Positions 15,613 through 22,953 of a stretch of 37,847 bases of DNA are shown here, in pieces. Every line of letters begins with the position of its first letter. Positions within the stretch are counted from its first letter, which is position 1. The notes below the pieces were generated by a model that had not been told where the DNA came from, did not search any database, and was given only the letters and a program-made list of their open reading frames with translations. The position numbers and the translations under genes are program-made. The DNA comes from Candidatus Chloroploca asiatica (GTDB taxonomy: Bacteria > Chloroflexota > Chloroflexia > Chloroflexales > Chloroflexaceae): the NCBI RefSeq assembly GCF_002532075.1, contig NZ_LYXE01000122.1, positions 1-37,847 of the forward strand. Direction: 5' to 3'.

Positions 15613-17348
15613 TGTGCCATCAACAACATAATCGTAAGCAGCGCTGCCAACATACCCAGCAGATAGTAGCGCTGTTCAAAGAATCCAAGCACAAACCGCA
15701 ACCCTTGACTGACGCCTTGCAACGCTCGCCAGATAGTCTGCCAGCCCTGGGTTGGGTTACTCAGGTGCGCTAGAGGTTGCAACACCGTTCCTAGTCCTTC
15801 GGCAGTCAAGAAGGTGAGTTCCTCGTCAAGATCCCGTTCGAGCGTCCGTGCAATGGGGCGACGAGCAAGCATAAGTGCCAGTACGATCAAGACGCCGCCT
15901 GCGATCCCGGTCGCAAGTTGGGCCCCGAAGCTGACCGGAAAGTCCACCGGGGCAAAAGTAAGCGTGGCGAGCCACGGTTCCCACACGAGGGTAGGGATCA
16001 GCCCGAGCAGCACGACTGGGGCACCCGCCATCGCAAGCAGCAGCCGCTCAACCAAACTCATCCCCGATCCGGTGCGTTCCTTGCCCTGCCCCCAGAGCCG
16101 GGCGAGGGGCACGAGGAGGGCCAGTACCATCAGCACCATGCTTGCAATGACCAGGGCAAGCAGCCAGGGGTACTGCTCTTGGATAGCTTGGAAGAGCCAC
16201 AGACGTGGCCAGAACCCCCATAGCGGCGGCAAGCCGAGGGCGAGTGCGCCTGCAACGAGCCACGTCACCCCGACGAGCCGGGGCAACGCGAGGCCTGGCA
16301 CTGTAACGTCGTCGCTCCCCGTCATGCGTTCAAAGCTCGCCACGGCTGTCGCCCCAATGACCCCACTCAACATCAGGCTGACCAGTTGCCCTGGCGCGGC
16401 CAGCGCGGCCAGCGGCCCGGCCAGGCCGATACTAACCACAATGGCGGCCACTTGAAACGTCAGCATCAACGCAAGCAATGGACGCAGACGCCGGGTGGCA
16501 AGTGCTGCTGCGGCACATCCGAGCATGCCGAGTGTTCCGAGCAGCGCGATCGCGATCGCCCAGCGATTAGGTAAAATCGGCAAAGCACTGATGACTTGCA
16601 AGAACCAGTTGAGGCCTGCCACCGGCATAGCGAGCCCATAGATCAGGGTTGCCAGGGGCGCAGGAAAGGCAAAGGCCTCGTTGCGGCCGCCGGCCAGGGG
16701 GGGGCTTCCGGCAAAGGCAAACGCCGCGACAAGCAGCAACACGAGGGCCGGCCACATCGAGAGGCTTCCATCTTCAATCAGCGTACCAGGGGCAAGGATG
16801 GCGGCGGCTACCAGCAGACTTGCCAGCAGACCTGTGATCAAGCCGCGGGGCAACAAGGCGGGAGTCTCTGGCGCAACCGCCGTGCCAGTTGTGACCCCAC
16901 TAGCCTGAAACATCGCATAGCCACTGAGCGTCATCACGGTCCAGGCCAACGGATGGACAAGCGAAAACGGAGGGGCGGCCAGACTCATCACGGCTGCCGT
17001 CAAACAGATCAGCGCCCAGCCAAAAATCGCCCCAAACCCACGCACCCCAGGGGCGATGGCCGCAGCGAGCGAGAGGAGCATCAGCCCGCCGCTCCCCAGG
17101 AGGGTCAGTGCGAGCGCACGTTCATTTGCTAGCAAACCGGGCGTGAGGCTTGCCTGCACGGTACCCAGCAGCAACATCACGATCGGCGGTTCATCAGGTG
17201 TTGCCAACGGTGCTATGCCAAGGATGCCAACGCTGATCAGCATCATGAGCGCCGCGCCAAACCCGATCTGGCGTGCAGGCACAAGCTGTCCAAGCCCAAA
17301 GCTTAGCGCTGCAGCAAGCAGCAAAATAGTTGGTACAAGGAAAAACAT
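15609..17348 (-). CDS. NuoL/HyfB-like membrane subunit with degenerate proton-relay motifs
   Basis: A 579-residue protein with about 15-16 membrane segments. The region that should read 'G-K-S-A-Q-x-P-x-H-x-W-L-P-x-A' is instead AFAGSPPLAGGRNEAF, followed by the matching PAPLATLIYG (family: PTPVSALIH/YG). Alignment is clear, but the key Lys, His and Trp are gone. GLPPLWGFWPRLWLFQA matches the 'LPPLSGFFAK' helix with Lys changed to Arg. The C-terminal FFEQRYYLLGMLAALL tail is the extra helix seen in HyfB/Ech-type subunits. It overlaps the large-subunit stop by one base. It is probably part of the membrane arm, but its pumping ability is doubtful. Confidence 0.65.
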   Translation of the reverse strand: MFFLVPTILLLAAALSFGLGQLVPARQIGFGAALMMLISVGILGIAPLATPDEPPIVMLLLGTVQASLTPGLLANERALALTLLGSGGLMLLSLAAAIAPGVRGFGAIFGWALICLTAAVMSLAAPPFSLVHPLAWTVMTLSGYAMFQASGVTTGTAVAPETPALLPRGLITGLLASLLVAAAILAPGTLIEDGSLSMWPALVLLLVAAFAFAGSPPLAGGRNEAFAFPAPLATLIYGLAMPVAGLNWFLQVISALPILPNRWAIAIALLGTLGMLGCAAAALATRRLRPLLALMLTFQVAAIVVSIGLAGPLAALAAPGQLVSLMLSGVIGATAVASFERMTGSDDVTVPGLALPRLVGVTWLVAGALALGLPPLWGFWPRLWLFQAIQEQYPWLLALVIASMVLMVLALLVPLARLWGQGKERTGSGMSLVERLLLAMAGAPVVLLGLIPTLVWEPWLATLTFAPVDFPVSFGAQLATGIAGGVLIVLALMLARRPIARTLERDLDEELTFLTAEGLGTVLQPLAHLSNPTQGWQTIWRALQGVSQGLRFVLGFFEQRYYLLGMLAALLTIMLLMAQ

Positions 17349-18427
17349 CAGTAGCCTGTCTCCACACAGGTATCACATGGATCAGTGGAAACAAAGACCA
17401 GCGCGGCATCATCAACCTGTGCATTCACAAGCAGACTACGGGTCAACAAGCGATCAACTTGTGGCGCGAGCCGATAGCTGACACTGGTCAAACGACGGCC
17501 ATCACTCTCGACATGATAGGTAATGGGGCCACGGGCCCCTTCGACGGTTGCATTGGTGATACTTGCCGGCAAGCGTTCGGGCAACTCCCCACAAATCTCG
17601 CCGCCGGGCAACTCACGCGAAGCCCGTCCAACCAACTTGAGGCTCTCGAGCAACTCAAGCACCAGCACGACCAGCCGCGCATACACATCGCCACTCGGCT
17701 GAGTCACCCGTTCTGGTGGCAGGCTCGCATATGCTGCATAGGGCTTGTCGATCCGCAAATCGCTGGTGAGCCCCGAGGCGCGCCCGAGGGGGCCTTCGAG
17801 CCGGAACTGCGTGGCGGCGTGGGTGGTAATGACCCCGACATCCACCGTACGGGCGAGCAACGAACGCTGGCTCAGCATGCGGTCAACAACAGGGAAGAGG
17901 ATCGCAATGAGTTCAACCGAGGTCTGCTCAAGCACTTCACGTACCGAGGCATCGCTATCATAACCTACACCACCGGGGATGAGCCAGTCACCTGGTTCAG
18001 TCGCCGTCAGCGTGGTCAAGGTGGCCTGGAGGCGTGCGTCCGTGGTGGTGAAGGGTTCGGCGAGACTAGCGAGGCCCAGCGCCGTCAAGATCGCAGCGAC
18101 GGCGGCTGCATGCGAACTAGCCCGTTCAAGTTCTGCTGCGGCAACCCGTAAAAAAGCTGCCCGTGGGGGGACTTCAATGCCCGCCAGAAGTTCGATCGCT
18201 TGACAGAGCGCCAGGCCATGAGCGACCCCGCATCCCGGGGCTGATTGGGCCGCAGCCGCAATGAGTTGGGCCGGGGTAAACTGGGCAGCATGGGTCAGCG
18301 CTGTCTCGGTCGCGGTATCGGGACGATATTCGACATCCACAATCCGCTCGCCATCGATTTTGAGCAAGATGCGCTGAGGACGGGTCAAGCCCGGGGCTTG
18401 CGGTTTGAGCGTCAGCACATAGGTCAA
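17348..18427 (-). CDS. NuoD/HycE-like large subunit of an energy-converting hydrogenase-related complex
   Basis: A 359-residue protein starting at TTG 18427, where AGGAGG lies six bases upstream; an in-frame ATG at 18472 sits only 12 bases after a -10 box and is less likely. It follows group 4 hydrogenase large subunits. GCGVAHGLALCQAIE stands where catalytic forms have 'CGIC-x-x-x-H' (Cys66 kept, first Cys replaced by Ala63). IEVPPRAAFLRVAAAELERA, then LRIDKPYAAY, then DPCDTC near the end (Cys351, Cys354) are also present. Three of four Ni-ligand positions are therefore present, so normal H2 chemistry is unlikely. No NuoB-like small subunit, NuoC/NuoI-like subunit or maturation protease is encoded nearby. 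It is the first gene of the long minus-strand run. Confidence 0.72.
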   Translation of the reverse strand: MTYVLTLKPQAPGLTRPQRILLKIDGERIVDVEYRPDTATETALTHAAQFTPAQLIAAAAQSAPGCGVAHGLALCQAIELLAGIEVPPRAAFLRVAAAELERASSHAAAVAAILTALGLASLAEPFTTTDARLQATLTTLTATEPGDWLIPGGVGYDSDASVREVLEQTSVELIAILFPVVDRMLSQRSLLARTVDVGVITTHAATQFRLEGPLGRASGLTSDLRIDKPYAAYASLPPERVTQPSGDVYARLVVLVLELLESLKLVGRASRELPGGEICGELPERLPASITNATVEGARGPITYHVESDGRRLTSVSYRLAPQVDRLLTRSLLVNAQVDDAALVFVSTDPCDTCVETGY

Positions 18428-18483
18428 GCAGAGCCTCCTGCGCCCGTCGGTGCGGGACGGCACATGGTACATATTGCTGGCGC

Positions 18484-18509
18484 ATTATACCATGACAGAG
18501 TGCTATAAT
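18484..18509. promoter_or_regulatory. Divergent promoter region, hydrogenase-related operon (-) and argD (+)
   Basis: A minus-strand TATAAT (18489-18484) faces a plus-strand TATAAT (18504-18509), 14 bases apart. The -35 boxes are poor on both sides. The two transcripts would overlap at their 5' ends, so mutual interference is likely. Confidence 0.55.
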
Positions 18510-18550
18510 CGTCGTCATACATCATCCTGCCTTATTGCGAGGAGTAGCGT

Positions 18551-19750
18551 ATGTCAACTGATGCGACAACAGGGCTCATTCAGGCCGATCATGAGTACAT
18601 TTTGCAGACCTATGTCAAGCCTGATTTTGTCCTCGAGCGTGGTGAAGGGGTCTATCTTTTTGATACCGAAGGGCGGCGGTATCTCGATTTTGTGGCCGGC
18701 ATTGCGGTCAATGCGCTCGGCTATGGCGATCCTGAGGTGACCAGTGCGATCGCCGAACAGGCGGCCAGGTTGATCCATGTCTCGAATCTCTATCATACCG
18801 CCCCGGCAGGCGAGTTGGCCCGTTTGCTGGTGGAGCATAGCCCGGGTCTTGACCGGGTCTTTTTTGGCAATAGTGGGGCCGAGGTGATCGAGGGAGCCCT
18901 CAAATTTGCCCGTCGTTATGCTCGTGAGCATTATGGCGAAGGTAAAACGGCGATTGTTGCTTTTGATGGCTCATTTCATGGACGCACGATGGGTGCGCTT
19001 GCGGTGACAGCCCGCGATAAGTATCGTGAACCCTTTATGCCGGTGATGCCCGGGGCTCGCTTTGCCACCTACAATGACCTTGCCTCGGTTGAAGCGGCGA
19101 TGGGCGACGATGTCTGTGCCGTGATCCTCGAGCCGGTACAGGGCGAAGGTGGTCTGCGGGTTGCCGATGCCGCGTTTCTCCAGGGGGTGCGCGAACTCTG
19201 TGACCGCTACCATGCCCTGCTCATCTTTGATGAGATCCAGTGTGGCATGGGGCGTACCGGGACGCTCTGGGCGCACGAGCCTTCGGGCGTACGGCCTGAT
19301 CTGATGACGCTGGCCAAACCGCTTGCCGGTGGCTTGCCGATCGGGGCTATCTTGCTGGGCCAGCATGTTGCCGATGCGATCCATGTTGGCGATCATGGCA
19401 CTACCTTTGGCGGCAATCCCCTGGCGACCGCCGTTGGCAGCGTCGTCTTCAAGCGCATCAATGATCCCGCCTTTCTGAGCCATGTTCGCGAGGTGTCAAG
19501 CTACCTTGACGAGTCGCTGCAGGATCTCGCGGCCGATCTGCCTGGCCAGGTACGTGAACTTCGTGGACGTGGCCTGATGCGCGGTGTTCAACTCAATGTC
19601 CCTGCTGCGCCGGTACGGGAAATAGCCCAGCAACAGGGCTTGCTCGTTGCCACAGCGGGCGACGACATTCTTCGTCTGGTTCCCCCGTTAATTACCGAAA
19701 CAGGTCATATTGACGAAGCCCTGACCATCCTGCGACGTGCGCTCGTGTAA
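18551..19750 (+). CDS. argD: Acetylornithine aminotransferase
   Basis: A 399-residue PLP-dependent class III aminotransferase that converts N-acetylglutamate semialdehyde to N-acetylornithine in arginine synthesis. It has FFGNSGAEVIEGALKFAR (about 104-121), FDGSFHGRTMG (about 138-148), the PLP-contacting Asp227 in IFDEIQCGMGRTG, the Schiff-base Lys256 in TLAKPLAGGLPIGA, and HGTTFGGNPLA. A ribosome site GAGGAG precedes ATG. Other arg genes are not in the window. ArgD-type enzymes may also act in lysine synthesis (N-succinyl-diaminopimelate aminotransferase), so dual use is possible. Confidence 0.9.
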   Translation: MSTDATTGLIQADHEYILQTYVKPDFVLERGEGVYLFDTEGRRYLDFVAGIAVNALGYGDPEVTSAIAEQAARLIHVSNLYHTAPAGELARLLVEHSPGLDRVFFGNSGAEVIEGALKFARRYAREHYGEGKTAIVAFDGSFHGRTMGALAVTARDKYREPFMPVMPGARFATYNDLASVEAAMGDDVCAVILEPVQGEGGLRVADAAFLQGVRELCDRYHALLIFDEIQCGMGRTGTLWAHEPSGVRPDLMTLAKPLAGGLPIGAILLGQHVADAIHVGDHGTTFGGNPLATAVGSVVFKRINDPAFLSHVREVSSYLDESLQDLAADLPGQVRELRGRGLMRGVQLNVPAAPVREIAQQQGLLVATAGDDILRLVPPLITETGHIDEALTILRRALV

Positions 19751-19812
19751 GCCAGTCAAGCACCATATGGTACAATCTACCCAACGCTAGCTCAGCTTGA
19801 AAGGGAACGCAT

Positions 19813-21105
19813 ATGCCCGTTGTAGCGCTCATTGGTGCCCAGTGGGGCGATGAAGGTAAAGGACACCTGGTCGATCTCCTGGCCAACAAAGCGCGCCTGG
19901 TGATCCGTTATGGTGGAGGAAATAACGCCGGCCATACGGTCGTCAATCATCTGGGTACCTTCAAGCTACACCTCGTACCTTCGGGTATCTTTGATCCTGG
20001 CATTGTCAATGTCATTGCCTCGGGGGTTGTCATTGACCCCGAAGCGCTGATCAAAGAGATCGCCGGTCTCGAGGCGTCGGGGGTGAGTACTGCCAAGCTT
20101 TTTGTGAGCGAGCGCGCCCACGTGGTGATGCCGTACCATATGTTGCTTGACCAGTTGCAGGAAGATGCCCGTGGTATCGGCAAGATTGGCACAACCGGGC
20201 GTGGGATTGGCCCGGCCTATGCTGATAAAATGAGCCGTACCGGGATCCGCATCGGCGACCTGTTGCACGAAGAGACGCTGCTCAATCGTTTGACCGCTGT
20301 GCTTGAAGAAAAGAATCGGGTGCTGACCAGGCTCTACAATGTCAAGCCTATCTCGCTCCACGATACGTATCTGCGCTACCTCGAGTTTGGCCGTCAACTC
20401 GCCGAGCATATTACCGACGTGCATCCGATCATCCACCGTGCGCTCGAAAAGGATCTGCCGGTCTTGCTTGAAGGTGCGCAAGGGACGTTGCTCGATATTG
20501 ATCACGGCACGTACCCCTATGTCACCTCTTCGCCTCCAGGGGCCGCCGGGGCCTGCCAGGGTGCTGGCATTGGTCCAACCCAACTCGACTCGGTGATTGG
20601 GGTCTTTAAGGCCTATACGACACGGGTTGGCGAGGGTCCCTTCCCAACCGAAATTGATGGCCCTGACGCCGATATTCTGCGCCAGATTGGCACGCCCTGG
20701 GCCGAAGTTGGGGTGACGACCGGTCGTCTGCGTCGCGTCGGTTGGTTTGATGCCGTGTTGGCGCGCTATGCCACGCAGATCAATGGCATTGATACGGTCG
20801 CGATTACCAAACTTGATGTACTCGATACCGCACCGACGATCAAAATCTGTACGGGCTATCAATTGCACGAGACGCAACTCGATTATCCGCCGGCGACCGT
20901 GGCCGTGTTGGGCCAGGTCGAGCCGATCTATGAAGAGATGCCCGGCTGGATGACGCCGACAACGCACGTACGTCACTTCCACGATCTCCCCGATGCCGCG
21001 CAAGCCTATGTCTCCCGGCTCTGCCAGTTGATCGGTGCCCGCCTCGGGATCGTCTCGGTTGGCCCCGACCGCGAACAGACTATCATTGCCGCCGAAGTCT
21101 TTTAG
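19813..21105 (+). CDS. purA: Adenylosuccinate synthetase
   Basis: GTP-dependent condensation of IMP and aspartate, the first committed step to AMP. The 430-residue protein has the P-loop-like GAQWGDEGKG with catalytic Asp13, GGGNNAGHTVV with catalytic His41, GTTGRGIGPAYADKMSRTG (about 127-145), EGAQGTLLDIDHGTYPYVTS (about 222-241), TTGRLRRVGWFDA and TKLDVLD (guanine specificity). Full length, no gaps. A GGGA ribosome site lies upstream of ATG. A TACAAT at 19770-19775 may be the -10 box of its own promoter. A 49-base palindromic hairpin ends the transcript. Confidence 0.97.
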   Translation: MPVVALIGAQWGDEGKGHLVDLLANKARLVIRYGGGNNAGHTVVNHLGTFKLHLVPSGIFDPGIVNVIASGVVIDPEALIKEIAGLEASGVSTAKLFVSERAHVVMPYHMLLDQLQEDARGIGKIGTTGRGIGPAYADKMSRTGIRIGDLLHEETLLNRLTAVLEEKNRVLTRLYNVKPISLHDTYLRYLEFGRQLAEHITDVHPIIHRALEKDLPVLLEGAQGTLLDIDHGTYPYVTSSPPGAAGACQGAGIGPTQLDSVIGVFKAYTTRVGEGPFPTEIDGPDADILRQIGTPWAEVGVTTGRLRRVGWFDAVLARYATQINGIDTVAITKLDVLDTAPTIKICTGYQLHETQLDYPPATVAVLGQVEPIYEEMPGWMTPTTHVRHFHDLPDAAQAYVSRLCQLIGARLGIVSVGPDREQTIIAAEVF

Positions 21106-21144
21106 CCCTTGATGGGGGTTGACGCCAGCGCTGCTAGGTAGCTC

Positions 21145-21193
21145 GCCGGTGTGTACAAACGACCAGCCAGGCTGGTCGTTTGTACACACCGGC
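21145..21193. terminator. Perfect 24-bp hairpin after purA
   Basis: The arms 21145-21168 and 21170-21193 are exact reverse complements around one central base, so the usable loop is about five bases. Core AAACGACCAG/CTGGTCGTTT is shared with the hairpin at 5608. There is no T-run. Confidence 0.7.
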
Positions 21194-21199
21194 AAAGGT

Positions 21200-21229
21200 T
21201 TGACATCGCTTTGTGGTATATGCTACGAT
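21200..21229 (+). promoter_or_regulatory. sucC promoter
   Basis: TTGACA (21200-21205), 18 bases, TACGAT (21224-21229). Transcription would start near 21236, about 104 bases before the start codon. Confidence 0.6.
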
Positions 21230-21304
21230 AGCACGTGCAAGCGGTCAATCTGGAATGCATATTATAGATAAGCGGTATCTATACCCTAACCGCAAGCACG
21301 TGCT
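21230..21304 (+). promoter_or_regulatory. Paired GCACGTGC palindromes and hairpin in the sucC leader
   Basis: AGCACGTGC (21230-21238) and GCACGTGCT (21296-21304) are each palindromic and complementary to each other. Between them AAGCGGT occurs twice (21239-21245 and 21270-21276), and either copy can pair with ACCGC (21289-21293). TATAGATA (21263-21270) pairs with TATCTATA (21276-21283). Because transcription should start inside the first palindrome, a pair of DNA operators is at least as likely as a structured leader RNA. Confidence 0.45.
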
Positions 21305-21339
21305 TCCGATGGTCTCGCTCAGTGTCGTGGAGAATTCGT

Positions 21340-22482
21340 ATGAAATTGCACGAGTACCAGGCCCGAGCCCTGCTGGCGCAGCATGGCATTCCCGTTACCG
21401 GAGGTGGTGTCGCGACGACGGCGGCTGAGGCGCGTACGATCGCCGAAGAACTCGGTCGTCGCGTGGTGATCAAGGCCCAGGTCTTTGTGGGTGGCCGTGG
21501 CAAGGCCGGGGGCGTCAAACTTGCTGATACACCGGCTGAGGCTGAACAGATTGCCAGCCAGATTCTTGGTATGGATATCAAAGGTTTGACGGTCGAGAAG
21601 GTGCTAGTAGCTGAGGCGATTAGCTATCAGAAAGAGATCTATCTCAGTGCGATCCTTGATCGTGCCACCAAGCGCGTGGTGATGATTGCCTCGGCTGAGG
21701 GTGGGGTGGAGATCGAGGAGGTCGCCCGTACGAATCCTGAGGCGATTATCAAGATTCCGGCGCATCCACAGCTTGGCTTGCAAGAGTATCAGGCGCGTGA
21801 ACTGGCGTTTGCGATTGGCCTGACTGACGGCAAGCAGGCGCGTCAGTTTGCCCAGATCGCGACCGCGCTCTATCAGACGTTTGTCAAGAGTGATGCGTCG
21901 CTGGTCGAGATCAACCCTCTGGTGATTCGTGATGATGGCAGTCTGCTTGCCCTTGACTCAAAAGTGCTGATTGACGATAGCGCCCTCTTCCGGCATCCTG
22001 AGCTTGAAGCGATGCGTGATACCTCTGATGAGCCGGAAGCCGAACAGCTTGCTCGGGCCGCCGATATTACCTTTATCAAGCTTGATGGCTCGATCGGGTG
22101 CATGGTCAATGGGGCTGGTCTCGCGATGGCGACGATGGATGTGGTCAAGCTCTATGGCGGTGAACCGGCGAACTTTCTTGATATCGGTGGTGGTGCCGAT
22201 AAAAACAAAGTACGCACGGCGCTTGAGATCATTCTTGCCGATCCCAATGTCAAGGCGGTGATGTTCAATATCTTTGGTGGCATTACCCGTGTTGACGAAG
22301 TGGCCCGTGGCATTATTGCCGCCCTCGAAGAAGTCCCCACCTCGATCCCGCTGATTGCACGCCTGACTGGTACCAATCAAGAAGAGGGGTTGCGCCTCCT
22401 GGCCGAGTCACAGTTGATCCCGGCCACGTCGCTCGCCGAAGCAGCCCAGAAAGCTGTTGAGGCAGCCAAGGCTGCCGCGTAG
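21340..22482 (+). CDS. sucC: Succinate-CoA ligase (ADP-forming) beta subunit
   Basis: A 380-residue ATP-grasp protein, the usual length. [19 protein letters not shown] at the N-terminus, [18 protein letters not shown] (about 44-61, nucleotide binding), the [10 protein letters not shown] metal-binding stretch (about 191-200), [18 protein letters not shown] and [15 protein letters not shown] are all intact. Together with SucD it makes ATP from succinyl-CoA in the TCA cycle. A frame open from GTG 21322 exists, but the ATG at 21340 starts the family sequence exactly and has GGAG upstream. sucD is not the next gene, unlike the usual sucCD arrangement. Related malate-CoA ligase beta subunits look similar, but this one is closest to SucC. 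Confidence 0.92.
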   Translation: MKLHEYQARALLAQHGIPVTGGGVATTAAEARTIAEELGRRVVIKAQVFVGGRGKAGGVKLADTPAEAEQIASQILGMDIKGLTVEKVLVAEAISYQKEIYLSAILDRATKRVVMIASAEGGVEIEEVARTNPEAIIKIPAHPQLGLQEYQARELAFAIGLTDGKQARQFAQIATALYQTFVKSDASLVEINPLVIRDDGSLLALDSKVLIDDSALFRHPELEAMRDTSDEPEAEQLARAADITFIKLDGSIGCMVNGAGLAMATMDVVKLYGGEPANFLDIGGGADKNKVRTALEIILADPNVKAVMFNIFGGITRVDEVARGIIAALEEVPTSIPLIARLTGTNQEEGLRLLAESQLIPATSLAEAAQKAVEAAKAAA

Positions 22483-22539
22483 ATTTTTTTGCCCAACAAA
22501 AGACCAGTGAAACTGGTCTTTTGTTGGGCAAAAAAATCT
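22481..22539. terminator. Bidirectional intrinsic terminator after sucC
   Basis: Two 28-base arms (22481-22508 and 22512-22539) are exact reverse complements around GAA. They include an outer A/T tract of seven bases on each side, so the stem is followed by U-rich RNA in both directions. It overlaps the sucC stop codon. Core AAAAGACCAGT/ACTGGTCTTTT. Confidence 0.88.
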
Positions 22540-22696
22540 ATTGTCAAGCTGATCCCTGCCACCTTCCTGGCATAGCATGTCGGCTTTTGTGGTACAATCC
22601 CTCGTGTCAGTTTGCATGTTATTGCATTGTTGCCTGTGACGCCACTACGCTGTGTGGTTGTGCAGGTTGTTTTGTGTTGTTTTAAGGAGCGTATGT

Positions 22697-22906
22697 ATGA
22701 CCCATGGCGAACAGCGGTTGTTAGAAGAGGGCTGGGACGTGCTGGTTGAGCGGCTCGGGTTGGCAGAGGCGACGCGCTTTGTCATGTTACTTGATCGGCG
22801 TACCGGTGGCGCTCTTCAGCATCTACGGATCATCTGGTCTTCTGCACCCCATCAGGCACGTCAATCAACTGCCCCTTCATCGACGTTGCAGCAGTTTGAT
22901 CGGTAA
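22697..22906 (+). CDS. Small hypothetical protein (69 aa)
   Basis: Starts at ATG 22697 with AAGGAG seven bases upstream. The N-terminal half reads LLEEGWDVLVERLGLAEATR and FVMLLDRRTGG. This '(L)xxG-x-x-x-L-x-x-x-LG-x-x-(D/E)A-x-RF-x-x-L' pattern is seen in many short bacterial proteins of unknown role, some next to toxin-antitoxin genes. The C-terminal 20 residues are low-complexity (Ser/Pro/Gln). It stands alone between terminators. Function unknown. Confidence 0.6.
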   Translation: MTHGEQRLLEEGWDVLVERLGLAEATRFVMLLDRRTGGALQHLRIIWSSAPHQARQSTAPSSTLQQFDR

Positions 22907-22927
22907 TAAAGCGGGATTTTAGAGGGC

Positions 22928-22953
22928 ATGACCGGCGTGGCCACGCCGGTCAT
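22928..22953. terminator. Perfect palindrome between the small gene and the convergent glycosyltransferase
   Basis: ATGACCGGCGTGG pairs with CCACGCCGGTCAT; on the plus strand TTATGTTTTT follows, giving a T-rich tail. It can serve both genes. Confidence 0.7.

Noticed and set aside
17348-18427. A functional [NiFe] hydrogenase
   Set aside because: The first Ni-ligand Cys is missing and no small subunit or maturation protease gene is nearby.
18428-18472. ATG start at 18472 for the large-subunit gene
   Set aside because: It lies 12 bases after a -10 box and adds residues without family similarity; TTG 18427 has a perfect AGGAGG.
9532-18472. Long plus-strand open frames opposite the minus-strand operon
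   Set aside because: Shadow frames of GC-rich coding DNA; no ribosome sites and no recognisable domains, while the minus-strand proteins are clear.
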